DNA of 64,000 nucleotides from Lachnospiraceae bacterium (GTDB taxonomy: Bacteria > Bacillota > Clostridia > Lachnospirales > Lachnospiraceae), in the NCBI GenBank assembly GCA_022792885.1, contig JAAWBX010000036.1:1-64000 (forward strand), in the 5' to 3' direction. Of this stretch, positions 7,431 to 15,599 are shown one piece after another. Made by a program: the position numbers and the translations under genes. Below the pieces are notes generated by a model, which worked only from the letters and a program-made list of their open reading frames with translations, was not told where the DNA came from and did not search any database. Every line of letters begins with the position of its first letter. The first letter of the stretch is position 1.

Positions 7431-8297
7431 ATGCCGAAGGAAGAGTGGAAACGAAAGAGAGCGGACGGTGAAAACGATCTTGCGCGGAGAGAGAGGGAGG
7501 GAATCCCGTTTTTTGTTTTTCCTCTCTTTGAGAGGACAGGTCTGGTGAGACAGGGATTTTCCACGCGGATCGGCGGTGTGAGTAAGGGGGAGTTTGCTTC
7601 GATGAATTTCGTGTCGACGAGAGGGGACGACCCGGAGGCGGTGCGGGAGAATTACCGGCGTATGACGAGAGCGCTTGAAATACCGGCGGAGCGGATGGTG
7701 CTGGCGAAGCAGACTCACACGACGAACGTGCGGGTCGTGACGGAGGAAGACGCCGGGAAGGGATTTATCCGGGAGCGGGATTACGACGAGGTGGACGGTC
7801 TTCTTACCAATGTGCGGGAACTGCCGCTGGTGACTTTTTATGCGGACTGCATTCCGCTGTATTTTCTGGATCCCGTCAAAAAAGTGATCGGGCTTTCTCA
7901 CGCGGGCTGGCGCGGGACTCTGAATCGGATGGTCGAAGTGACCGTTGAGAAGATGCGAGAGACTTACGGCTCCGCGCCGGAGGACATCTTAGCCGGCATC
8001 GGGCCGGGGATCTGTCGGGATTGCTATGAAGTGGGGAAAGAGGTGGCGGAAGCTTTTTACGGGAGCTGGGAGAAGGATGCATGCCGCCGGATTTTGTTTC
8101 CTGAGGCGAACGGGAAATATCATCTGGATCTGTGGGAGGCCAATGCGGTGTGCCTGCGAAAAGCCGGGATTTTGCCGGAACATCTGGCCGTCGCCGATAT
8201 CTGCACCTGCTGCAACAAGGATTTTATGTTTTCCCATCGGGCGTCGGGGGGAAGAAGGGGGAATCTGGCGGCTTTTCTATGCTTGAACAGGACGTAA
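7431..8297 (+). CDS. pgeF: Polyphenol oxidase/laccase-domain purine nucleoside hydrolase-type protein PgeF
   Basis: A multicopper-oxidase-unrelated protein of the YfiH/LACC1 family, which in studied bacteria repairs peptidoglycan precursors or acts on purine nucleosides. 288 residues. The zinc or copper ligands are visible: AKQTHTTNVRVV, FYADCIPLYF, LSHAGWRGTLNRMVE and the C-terminal DICTCCNKDFMFSHRASGG. ATG 7431 follows GGAGAGG; TTG 7407 and ATG 7413 are in frame but poorly placed. It starts 20 bases after yraN. Confidence 0.92.
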   Translation: MPKEEWKRKRADGENDLARREREGIPFFVFPLFERTGLVRQGFSTRIGGVSKGEFASMNFVSTRGDDPEAVRENYRRMTRALEIPAERMVLAKQTHTTNVRVVTEEDAGKGFIRERDYDEVDGLLTNVRELPLVTFYADCIPLYFLDPVKKVIGLSHAGWRGTLNRMVEVTVEKMRETYGSAPEDILAGIGPGICRDCYEVGKEVAEAFYGSWEKDACRRILFPEANGKYHLDLWEANAVCLRKAGILPEHLAVADICTCCNKDFMFSHRASGGRRGNLAAFLCLNRT

Positions 8298-8316
8298 GGC
8301 CGTGGGAAAGGAAAGA

Positions 8317-8799
8317 ATGACAATGGTTAAGACGAATGCCATGCGGCTTTTGGAGCGGGCCAAAATACCCTACCGCACCGCGGAATATGAGGTGGACGAG
8401 ACGGATCTGAGCGGAGTTCACGCCGCGGATCTTTTGGGAGTCGATCCGGGCCGCGTGTTTAAAACTCTGGTGGCCAGGGGTGAAAAGCAGGGGATTTTGG
8501 TGTTTGTGATTCCGGCGTCCGAAGAGCTGGATCTGAAAAAATGCGCGCTGGCGGCCAAAGATAAAAAGATCGAGCTGGTTTCCGTCCGGGAATTGCCCGC
8601 ATTGACCGGCTATGTCCGCGGAGGCTGTTCCCCGATCGGAATGAAAAAGAAATATCCGGTTTTTATAGATGCCGGCTGTTTCCGGTATGAGGAGATCTAT
8701 GTGAGCGCCGGTCAGAGGGGGCATCAGATCGTGATAACGCCCAAGGATCTGGTAGATTTTACCGAGGCGAAAACTTTTGAACAGGTAAAAAATTCTTGA
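8317..8799 (+). CDS. ybaK: Cys-tRNA(Pro)/aminoacyl-tRNA deacylase YbaK
   Basis: A trans-editing enzyme that hydrolyses mischarged Cys-tRNA(Pro). About 160 residues, as expected. YbaK/ProX fold motifs are seen: GRVFKTLVARGEKQG, VFVIPASEELDLKKCALAAKDKK and YVRGGCSPIGMKKKYPVFID. The start is uncertain among GTG 8302, ATG 8317 and ATG 8323; 8317 has an AGGA site at a usable distance. Its stop overlaps the -35 box of the thrC promoter. Confidence 0.93.
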   Translation: MTMVKTNAMRLLERAKIPYRTAEYEVDETDLSGVHAADLLGVDPGRVFKTLVARGEKQGILVFVIPASEELDLKKCALAAKDKKIELVSVRELPALTGYVRGGCSPIGMKKKYPVFIDAGCFRYEEIYVSAGQRGHQIVITPKDLVDFTEAKTFEQVKNS

Positions 8800-8825
8800 C
8801 ATGACGGAAGAGCCGGTATTATACT
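8796..8825 (+). promoter_or_regulatory. thrC promoter
   Basis: TTGACA (8796-8801) and TATACT (8820-8825), spacer 18. The -35 includes the ybaK stop codon. No T-box or other leader is evident in the 62 bases before thrC. Confidence 0.75.
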
Positions 8826-8887
8826 GGGGGCAGTTTCGGGAGCGTTTTTTACGTCCCGGCTAATCGGCAGAAAAGGACGGGGAAGAT

Positions 8888-10378
8888 ATGGAAGAGATTC
8901 GATATAGAAGTACGAGGAATGAGAAAGATGTGGTAACGGCTTCCCAGGCCATTTTAAACGGCCTGTCGAGAGACGGCGGATTGTATATGCCGGAAAAAAT
9001 TCCGGCGCTGGATATTGTGCCCGCGGTTTTAGCGGGTCTGAGTTATCAGGAGACGGCTTATGAGGTGATGCGCCGGTTTTACACCGATTTTACGGAAGAA
9101 GAGCTGAAATACTGTATCGCGCACGCGTACGATTCCAAGTTTGACACGGAAGAGATCGCCCCTCTTGCGGAGGCGGACGGCGCGTATTATCTGGAGTTGT
9201 TTCACGGCCCGACGATCGCGTTTAAGGATATGGCGCTCTCGATCCTTCCTTATCTGATGACGACGGCGGCAAAAAAGAACGAGATCCGCAACGAGATCGT
9301 GATTCTGACCGCTACGTCCGGGGATACCGGGAAAGCGGCGCTGGCCGGCTTCGCGGATGTGCCGCGGACGAAGATCATCGTATTTTTTCCGGAGGACGGC
9401 GTCAGTCCGGTGCAGAAAAAACAGATGGTTACTCAAAAAGGCGATAACACGTTCGTGGTGGGGGTCCGCGGGAATTTTGACGACTGTCAAAGCGGAGTCA
9501 AGGCCATGTTCGGCGATAAAGGGCTGGAAGCGGAACTGGACCGGAAGGGATATCAGTTTTCCAGCGCCAATTCCATCAATATCGGGCGCCTGATTCCGCA
9601 GGTGGTTTATTATGTCTATGCTTACGGAAGGCTTCTGGCCGGACGGAAGATCCGGGAGGGCGAGGCGATTCACGTGGTTGTGCCTACCGGGAATTTCGGG
9701 AATATCCTGGCCGCTTATTTGGCCAAGGGGATGGGGATCCCGATTGAACGACTGATTTGTGCTTCCAACGATAATCGGGTGTTGACGGATTTCTTTGAGA
9801 CCGGCGTTTACGATAAGAACCGTCCCTTTGTTTTGACCTCGTCGCCATCCATGGACATTCTGATTTCCAGTAATCTGGAGCGTTTGATCTATGAGATCGC
9901 GGGAAAGGACGCGGAGAAGACCTCCGCGCTGATGGAGCGTTTAAAGTCGGAGGGCCGGTATGAGCTGACGGCGGACATGCGGGAAAAACTGGGAGATTTC
10001 GTGGGCGGCAGCGCGGCGGAAGCGGAAGTGTCCGCGGAGATTGCCGGGGTTTATCAAAAAACCGGTTATCTGCTTGATACCCATACGGCGGTGGCTTCCA
10101 AGGTTTACCGGGATTATGTCGGAAGAACGGGGGACGCGAAGAAGGCCGTGATCGCTTCCACGGCCAGCCCTTATAAATTCACCCGCAGCGTTATGACGGC
10201 GGTCGATCCGGCTTACGGCGCGATGGGAGATTTTGAGCTGGCGGATGCGTTAAGCCGGCTGTCGAAGACGGAAGTTCCCCGGGCGATCGAGGAGATCCGT
10301 TCGGCGGAAGTTCTTCATAAGACGGTCTGCGAGGTGGACGGGATGGAGACGGAGGTCCGGAGATTCCTCGGTCTGTAA
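8888..10378 (+). CDS. thrC: Threonine synthase
   Basis: Converts O-phosphohomoserine to threonine with PLP, the last step of threonine biosynthesis. 496 residues, the long bacterial/fungal-type form. The PLP-binding lysine is Lys113 in HGPTIAFKDMAL; SGDTGKAALAGF and the phosphate-cradle VPTGNFGNILAAY are present. It has its own promoter and a terminator behind it, so it appears monocistronic. No other threonine genes are in the window. Confidence 0.97.
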   Translation: MEEIRYRSTRNEKDVVTASQAILNGLSRDGGLYMPEKIPALDIVPAVLAGLSYQETAYEVMRRFYTDFTEEELKYCIAHAYDSKFDTEEIAPLAEADGAYYLELFHGPTIAFKDMALSILPYLMTTAAKKNEIRNEIVILTATSGDTGKAALAGFADVPRTKIIVFFPEDGVSPVQKKQMVTQKGDNTFVVGVRGNFDDCQSGVKAMFGDKGLEAELDRKGYQFSSANSINIGRLIPQVVYYVYAYGRLLAGRKIREGEAIHVVVPTGNFGNILAAYLAKGMGIPIERLICASNDNRVLTDFFETGVYDKNRPFVLTSSPSMDILISSNLERLIYEIAGKDAEKTSALMERLKSEGRYELTADMREKLGDFVGGSAAEAEVSAEIAGVYQKTGYLLDTHTAVASKVYRDYVGRTGDAKKAVIASTASPYKFTRSVMTAVDPAYGAMGDFELADALSRLSKTEVPRAIEEIRSAEVLHKTVCEVDGMETEVRRFLGL

Positions 10379-10393
10379 AGCAAAAGGTAAAAG

Positions 10394-10433
10394 GGTGCGG
10401 CGAACCGGGAAACCGGCGCGGCGCTCTTTTTTT
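10394..10433 (+). terminator. thrC terminator
   Basis: An imperfect GC-rich hairpin around a GAAA loop (CCGG/CCGG core with GCGGCG/CGGCGC-type flanks) is followed by seven T residues at 10427-10433. Confidence 0.7.
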
Positions 10434-10509
10434 GTGCCCTGTAAAAAGGGTGCCTGCGCTTCTGTGAGTATTTGCCAAAGGAAAGTATAAATTTTATACA
10501 ATTTTGGGA

Positions 10510-10538
10510 TTGCAATTTTGTCATAATTACGATATAAA
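10510..10538 (+). promoter_or_regulatory. pckA promoter
   Basis: TTGCAA (10510-10515) and TATAAA (10533-10538), spacer 17, in an AT-rich stretch 45 bases before the pckA start. Confidence 0.75.
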
Positions 10539-10582
10539 TTATGTTGTTGTACTATAGTTTCAGGAATGGAGGAAATAAGAGA

Positions 10583-12175
10583 ATGGAAACATACGGCATT
10601 GAAAAACTCGGCATTATCGGCCCGAAAGCGGTACATCGGAATCTGAAGCCGGCTCAGCTGACGGAAGCGGCTCTTCGTCTGGGCGAGGGTTCTCTGAATA
10701 AGACCGGCGCGCTGGTCGTGACCACCGGCAAATATACGGGCCGTTCGCCTCAGGATAAATTTATTGTTGATACCGAGGGGGTCCACGAGGAGATCGCGTG
10801 GGGGAAGGTAAACCGCCCCATCAGCCGCGAGAGGTTTGATGCGATCAAAGGAAAGGTGGCCGCTTATCTGCAGGGGCGCGAGATCTTTATTTTCGACGGT
10901 TTTGCCGGCGCGGATAAGACGTATACGCAGAAGTTTCGTGTTGTCAACGAACTGGCAAGTCAGAATTTGTTTATTCACCAGCTTTTGATCCGTCCGACGG
11001 AGGAAGAGCTGGCTTCCTACGGGGAACCGGATTATACGATTCTCTGCGCGCCCGGTTTTAAGTGCGATCCCCAGGTCGACGGGGTGAACAGCGAGGCCGC
11101 TATCATGATCGATTATGAGGCCCACTTGATCGTAATCTGCGGTTCTCAGTACGCGGGCGAGATCAAGAAGAGCGTTTTCTCCACGATGAATTATGTGATG
11201 ACGAAGAAGAATGTCCTTCCCATGCATTGTTCGGCCAATATGGATCCGGAGACCGGCGATACGGCGGTGTTCTTCGGCCTTTCCGGTACCGGTAAGACCA
11301 CGTTGTCGGCGGATCCGGCCAGAAAGCTGATCGGGGACGACGAACACGGCTGGTCCCCGGAAGGCGTATTTAATTTCGAGGGCGGGTGCTATGCGAAGTG
11401 CATCAATCTGTCGGCGGAGAACGAGCCGGATATCTACAACGCCATCCGTTTCGGCTCCCTGGTCGAGAACGTCGTGATGAATCCGGAGACGAGAGAGCTG
11501 GATTTCTTTGACGACAGTCTGACCGAGAACACCCGCGTGGGCTATCCGATCGACTATATCAATAACGCGCAGATTCCCGGTGTCGGCGGTATTCCGAAAG
11601 TTGTGGTATTTCTGACGGCGGACGCGTTCGGCGTGCTGCCTCCGATCAGCCGTCTGGACAAGAACGCGGCGATGTATCATTTTGTTACCGGTTTTACCTC
11701 GAAGCTGGCCGGAACCGAGCGCGGCATTACGGAGCCTCAGCCGACGTTCTCCACTTTGTTCGGGGAGCCTTTTATGCCGATGGATCCTTCCGTTTATGCG
11801 GAGATGCTGGGTGAGAAGCTGGAGAAGTACGGCACGAAGGTATATCTGGTGAATACCGGCTGGGCCGGGGGAAGCGCGGCTTCCGGCGCGAAGCGGATGA
11901 AGCTTTCCTATACCCGCGCCATGGTCACCGCGGCGCTGAACGGTTCTTTTGATGATGTGGAGTTTAGACATCACGATATTTTCAACGTGGATTATCCGGT
12001 AAGCTGCCCGAATGTTCCGGATGAGAAACTGGATGCCAGAGGCATGTGGGAGGATAAGGCGGCTTATGACGCGCAGGCGAACAAGCTGGCGAAGATGTTT
12101 GCCGATAATTTTGCGGCGAAGTATCCGAATATGCCTTCCGAGATCGTGAACGCGGGACCGAAGCCCCTGAATTAA
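10583..12175 (+). CDS. pckA: Phosphoenolpyruvate carboxykinase (ATP)
   Basis: Interconverts oxaloacetate and PEP with ATP/ADP. In anaerobes it often runs toward oxaloacetate to feed succinate or amino acids. 530 residues. The kinase-1a P-loop GLSGTGKTTLS (232-242) and the conserved TGRSPQDKF near 52 and GDDEHGWSPEGVFNFEGGCYAK after the P-loop are intact. METYGIEKLG at 10583 is the start: it has a GGAGG site (10567-10571), while the frame extends to 10541 without one. It is monocistronic and flanks a PPi-phosphofructokinase. Confidence 0.97.
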   Translation: METYGIEKLGIIGPKAVHRNLKPAQLTEAALRLGEGSLNKTGALVVTTGKYTGRSPQDKFIVDTEGVHEEIAWGKVNRPISRERFDAIKGKVAAYLQGREIFIFDGFAGADKTYTQKFRVVNELASQNLFIHQLLIRPTEEELASYGEPDYTILCAPGFKCDPQVDGVNSEAAIMIDYEAHLIVICGSQYAGEIKKSVFSTMNYVMTKKNVLPMHCSANMDPETGDTAVFFGLSGTGKTTLSADPARKLIGDDEHGWSPEGVFNFEGGCYAKCINLSAENEPDIYNAIRFGSLVENVVMNPETRELDFFDDSLTENTRVGYPIDYINNAQIPGVGGIPKVVVFLTADAFGVLPPISRLDKNAAMYHFVTGFTSKLAGTERGITEPQPTFSTLFGEPFMPMDPSVYAEMLGEKLEKYGTKVYLVNTGWAGGSAASGAKRMKLSYTRAMVTAALNGSFDDVEFRHHDIFNVDYPVSCPNVPDEKLDARGMWEDKAAYDAQANKLAKMFADNFAAKYPNMPSEIVNAGPKPLN

Positions 12176-12187
12176 GTACCGGGATCG

Positions 12188-12218
12188 CCGTTCCCGGATC
12201 CGACTGATTCGGGAACGG
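12188..12218 (+). terminator. Inverted repeat after pckA
   Basis: CCGTTCCCG (12188-12196) pairs with CGGGAACGG (12210-12218). There is no T run, so it may only stabilise the 3' end; the bidirectional hairpin at 12246-12290 follows. Confidence 0.4.
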
Positions 12219-12245
12219 AGCGGGAGACCGGAATAGAGAATCAAA

Positions 12246-12290
12246 AAACACCGCCCCTCAGATGCGCATGGCGTTCGAGGGGCGGTGTTT
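12246..12290. terminator. Bidirectional terminator between pckA and pfp
   Basis: A perfect 14-base stem, AAACACCGCCCCTC (12246-12259) with GAGGGGCGGTGTTT (12277-12290), and a 17-base loop. On the minus strand it is followed by six T residues, so it mainly serves pfp; on the plus strand only three T residues are available. Confidence 0.85.
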
Positions 12291-12313
12291 CCGATATTTA
12301 ACGACCGGGTGTT

Positions 12314-13540
12314 TTATTTGCGATACAGGAACTTGGGGAGGCCGTTTTCAAACGGAAGCGGGGAACGTCCCTGAATCAGAGGCAGTGCGTAATCGATGTA
12401 GCCCTGGCCGATATCGTTGTTGTTGCCCGTGATCCATTCCTTCGGGAAAGGTTTCTCCTTGTTGCAGATCTCGTTGACATCCCTCAGTTCATAGGAGATC
12501 TTGTATTCTTCGCCGGGCTGCCGGATGAACGCGACCATCTTGCCGGTTTCGCCTTTCAGAGCGGCTTCCACAGCCAGAGAGCCTGCCATGGCGGCTTCCG
12601 TGATGTCGGTGAGAGACGCTTCCGTGGCGGCGCACCGCTGCGTGAGGCTCAGTTCGATGCCGCGGACCTTTACGCCTTCATATCTTTCTTTGACCATCTC
12701 GGCCAGATACGAGGCGGTGCCGGTTAAAGATTTGTGGCCAAAACTGTCGACGGCGGTATCGGAGGAAGCGTATTCGCAGATAAACGTGCCGTCTTTGTCG
12801 TGTATTCCTTCCGATACGCAAACCATAATATCGTTGCTTTCTTCAAAACAGCGGTCCAGGTCTTCATAGAACTGTTCCATGGAGAAGGGGGCTTCCGGCA
12901 GATAGATCAGCTTCGGGTTGTCGCCTTCGTATTTTCTTGCCAGAGCGCCGGCGGCGGTCAGCCATCCCGCGTGACGGCCCATGATCTCCATGATGGTGAT
13001 GAATTTTTTGCCGTAAACTTTCGCGTCCAGCGTAACCTGGCGGACGGTGGTGGCCACGTATTTGGCGGCGCTGCCGTAGCCGGGGCAGTGGTCGGTGATA
13101 ATCAGATCGTTGTCAATGGTCTTCGGGACGCCCATACAGCGAAGATCGCTGCCGACGGAAGCGCCGTACCGGGAGAGCTTGCTTACGGTATCCATGGAAT
13201 CGTTGCCGCCGCAGTAGAAGAAATAACCGATATTCATCTCCTCAAATTTGGCGAATAATTCCGGGTAGACCGGATCGGAGAGGTCTTCCGGCAGTTTATA
13301 ACGGCAGGAGCCTAAGTAAGCGGCCGGCGTGGTCTGCAGCAGCGTCAGTTCTTCCTCGGAAAGATCCGACAGTACGGTGACGTCCCCTTTGCGGAAGCCT
13401 TCAATGCCGTGTATCATCCCATAAACGGTTCCGACTGAATCTTTTGCCTGTAATCCGGCGCTCACAACGCCATAAAGGCTGCTGTTAATTACGGAGGTAG
13501 GTCCGCCGGACTGGCCGACCAAAATATTTTTTGTTCCCAT
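12314..13540 (-). CDS. pfp: Pyrophosphate-dependent 6-phosphofructokinase
   Basis: Phosphorylates fructose-6-phosphate reversibly with PPi instead of ATP, saving ATP in glycolysis. 408 residues, longer than ATP-PFK. The discriminating residues favour PPi: GGNDSMDT has Asp where ATP enzymes have Gly in GGDGS, and PKTIDND has Lys where ATP enzymes have Gly in PGTIDND. The ATG at 13540 follows AAGGAG; the GTG six codons upstream overlaps that ribosome site. Divergent from icd. Confidence 0.95.
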   Translation of the reverse strand: MGTKNILVGQSGGPTSVINSSLYGVVSAGLQAKDSVGTVYGMIHGIEGFRKGDVTVLSDLSEEELTLLQTTPAAYLGSCRYKLPEDLSDPVYPELFAKFEEMNIGYFFYCGGNDSMDTVSKLSRYGASVGSDLRCMGVPKTIDNDLIITDHCPGYGSAAKYVATTVRQVTLDAKVYGKKFITIMEIMGRHAGWLTAAGALARKYEGDNPKLIYLPEAPFSMEQFYEDLDRCFEESNDIMVCVSEGIHDKDGTFICEYASSDTAVDSFGHKSLTGTASYLAEMVKERYEGVKVRGIELSLTQRCAATEASLTDITEAAMAGSLAVEAALKGETGKMVAFIRQPGEEYKISYELRDVNEICNKEKPFPKEWITGNNNDIGQGYIDYALPLIQGRSPLPFENGLPKFLYRK

Positions 13541-13598
13541 AACTTGTGTCTCCTTCACCTATTTTGGGCAGGATAGAAAAATCTGCCATTACATTACC

Positions 13599-13627
13599 AT
13601 TTTACAATGAATAGTCCGGTTTGACAA
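13599..13627 (-). promoter_or_regulatory. pfp promoter
   Basis: On the minus strand TTGTCA (complement of 13622-13627) and TAAAAT (complement of 13599-13604) are 17 bases apart. The boxes lie upstream of pfp and close to the divergent icd promoter. Confidence 0.7.
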
Positions 13628-13654
13628 GCCCCCGCAAAGGAAAATGCATTTAAG

Positions 13655-13683
13655 TTGACAGAGGGTTTGTTTTTCCCTATAAT
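13655..13683 (+). promoter_or_regulatory. icd promoter, full consensus
   Basis: TTGACA (13655-13660), 17-base spacer, TATAAT (13678-13683): both hexamers match the SigA consensus exactly. It sits 33 bases before the icd start. Confidence 0.9.
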
Positions 13684-13715
13684 TGAGTCAGTTTATGAAA
13701 AAGGAGTATCCGAAG

Positions 13716-14918
13716 ATGCAGAAAATCAGTATGACGACGCCGCTGGTGGAGATGGACGGGGACGAGATGACCCGAATTCTCTGGCAGATGATCAAAGACG
13801 AACTTCTTCTTCCGTTTATCGATCTGAAGACGGAGTATTACGATCTGGGACTGGCTCACCGGGACGAGACGGACGACCGGGTCACGGCGGAGGCCGCCGA
13901 GGCCATTCAGAAATATGGGGTCGGCGTAAAGTGCGCGACGATCACGCCCAACGCGGCCAGGGTGGAGGAATATCGGCTAAAACAGATGTGGAAAAGCCCG
14001 AACGGTACGATTCGGGCGATCCTGGACGGCACGGTATTCCGGTCTCCGATTCTGGTAAAGGGGATCGAGCCTTACGTAAAGAGCTGGAACAAGCCGATTA
14101 CGATCGCACGTCATGCTTACGGGGACGTTTATAAGGCTTCGGAGATGAAGATTCCGGGCGAGGGACTCTGCGAGCTGGTCTATACCTCCGCGGACGGGGA
14201 GGTGAGCCGGACGCCGATTCATACATTTAAGGGCCCCGGCATCATTCAGGGGATGCATAACCTGAATGACTCGATCGAGAATTTCGCGAGGTGTTGTTTT
14301 ACATACGCGCTGGATACGAAACAGGATCTGTGGTTTGCCACGAAAGATACGATTTCCAAGCAGTATGACCACACGTTCAAAGATGTTTTTGCCGATATTT
14401 ACGAGAACGAATATCGGAAGGCTTTTGAGGAAGCGGGGCTGACTTACTTCTATACGCTGATCGACGACGCGGTGGCCCGCGTAGTGAAGTCGGAGGGTGG
14501 ATTTATCTGGGCCTGCAAGAACTACGACGGGGATGTGATGAGCGATTTGGTGGCGACGGCTTTTGGTTCTCTGGCCATGATGACGTCCGTTTTGGTGTCC
14601 CCGGACGGAAAATACGAGTATGAGGCCGCTCACGGAACGGTTCAGAGGCATTATTATCAGTACCGGGAAGGAAAGGAGACTTCCACCAATCCGGTGGCGA
14701 CGATTTTTGCCTGGTCGGGCGCATTGAGGAAGCGGGGCGAGCTGGATTCGAATCCGGAGCTTGAGGCGTTTGCGGACAGGCTGGAGAAAGCGACCCTGGA
14801 TACGATTGAAGCCGGCCAGATGACGAAAGATCTGGCTCTGATCACGACGCTGAAAGCTCCTGAGACCCTTACGAGCGAAGGTTTTATCGGAGCGATCAAA
14901 AAGCGCCTTCAGGCATAA
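13716..14918 (+). CDS. icd: Isocitrate dehydrogenase (NADP), eukaryote-like type
   Basis: Oxidatively decarboxylates isocitrate to 2-oxoglutarate, supplying glutamate carbon. 400 residues. The N-terminus [16 protein letters not shown] and the motifs [32 protein letters not shown] and [13 protein letters not shown] are those of the dimeric eukaryote-like (type II) family rather than the E. coli type. ATG 13716 follows an AAAAGGAG site; the frame is open to TTG 13683, which overlaps the -10 box, so it cannot be the start. A strong terminator follows. Confidence 0.95.
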   Translation: MQKISMTTPLVEMDGDEMTRILWQMIKDELLLPFIDLKTEYYDLGLAHRDETDDRVTAEAAEAIQKYGVGVKCATITPNAARVEEYRLKQMWKSPNGTIRAILDGTVFRSPILVKGIEPYVKSWNKPITIARHAYGDVYKASEMKIPGEGLCELVYTSADGEVSRTPIHTFKGPGIIQGMHNLNDSIENFARCCFTYALDTKQDLWFATKDTISKQYDHTFKDVFADIYENEYRKAFEEAGLTYFYTLIDDAVARVVKSEGGFIWACKNYDGDVMSDLVATAFGSLAMMTSVLVSPDGKYEYEAAHGTVQRHYYQYREGKETSTNPVATIFAWSGALRKRGELDSNPELEAFADRLEKATLDTIEAGQMTKDLALITTLKAPETLTSEGFIGAIKKRLQA

Positions 14919-14947
14919 GGGAAGGATAACAAGGGGAAGGACGGAAT

Positions 14948-14983
14948 GCGGAGAAACAGGAGATCTGTTTTCTCCGCTTTTTT
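14948..14983 (+). terminator. icd terminator
   Basis: GCGGAGAAACAG (14948-14959) pairs with CTGTTTTCTCCGC (14965-14977) with one bulged base, then six T residues (14978-14983). Confidence 0.88.
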
Positions 14984-15042
14984 GCTGCCATGTTTCGAAG
15001 AAGTCGTTAACGGCGGGTTTATAAAACGAATTTCTCTAAAAC

Positions 15043-15097
15043 TTGTTGACATTTCAACAAACTCGTGGTATTGTTTGTATCTGTTGAAACTTCAACA
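15043..15097 (+). promoter_or_regulatory. MarR operon promoter with two palindromic operators
   Basis: TTGACA (15046-15051) and TATTGT (15069-15074), spacer 17. Operator 1, TTGTTGA-CATT-TCAACAA (15043-15060), covers the -35. Operator 2, TGTTGA-N4-TCAACA (15082-15097), lies just after the -10. The shared TGTTGA/TCAACA arms and the position in front of a marR gene indicate autoregulation; that is inference. Confidence 0.8.
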
Positions 15098-15117
15098 AGA
15101 TGTGAGGAGATGTCGTT

Positions 15118-15564
15118 GTGGAAGAAAGATTTGAAACGTTTACCGTACTGCTCAACCGAATCAGCCGAAACATCCGCAGAATCAAGAATCGGGAAATGGC
15201 GGAATACAATCTGAGAAGCATTCATATTTCCTGCCTTTATTATTTGTATTTTTCCGAAGGTTTGACCGCGACCGATCTTTGCGAGCGGTGCGAGGAAGAC
15301 AAGGCGACGATTTCCCGCGCGCTGGATTATCTGGAAAAAAACCGATATCTGACCTGTGAATCGAAAAATTCTAAGAGATATAAAAGCCCGCTTGTCCTGA
15401 CGGATAAAGGAAGGGAAACCGGTAAAAAGATCGCGGATAAGATCGCCGGTGTGCTGGATGAGATCCGCGGCGGATTGACGGAAGAGGAACGGGTCGCTTT
15501 CTATCGCAGTCTTGCCATTATCAGCGACAGTCTGGAAGCGGTATCAAAAAACTGCGTTTTGTGA
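15118..15564 (+). CDS. MarR family transcriptional regulator
   Basis: A 148-residue winged helix-turn-helix protein. The HTH region is LTATDLCERCEEDKATISRALDYLEKNRYLTCES (about residues 44-78), followed by a basic wing with KNSKRYKSPLVLTDKGRETG. A GTG start at 15118 is preceded by GAGGAG. It is first in a four-gene operon whose promoter carries two matched palindromes. It probably represses the operon until a ligand, perhaps a lipid or aldehyde, is bound; the ligand is not deducible. Confidence 0.9.
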   Translation: MEERFETFTVLLNRISRNIRRIKNREMAEYNLRSIHISCLYYLYFSEGLTATDLCERCEEDKATISRALDYLEKNRYLTCESKNSKRYKSPLVLTDKGRETGKKIADKIAGVLDEIRGGLTEEERVAFYRSLAIISDSLEAVSKNCVL

Positions 15565-15599
15565 AGCGTGAATTTTTCAATATTCGGAGGATGTAAAGT

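Noticed and set aside
8800-8887. T-box or other riboswitch before thrC
   Set aside because: Only 62 bases separate the -10 box from the gene, with no T-box bulge sequence or known aptamer pattern.
10250-12244. 664-codon open frame on the minus strand
   Set aside because: It lies wholly opposite thrC/pckA, which have clear family motifs, promoters and ribosome sites; it is an antisense shadow.
14946-15134. 62-codon frame before marR
   Set aside because: It runs through the icd terminator and both MarR operators and has no ribosome site.
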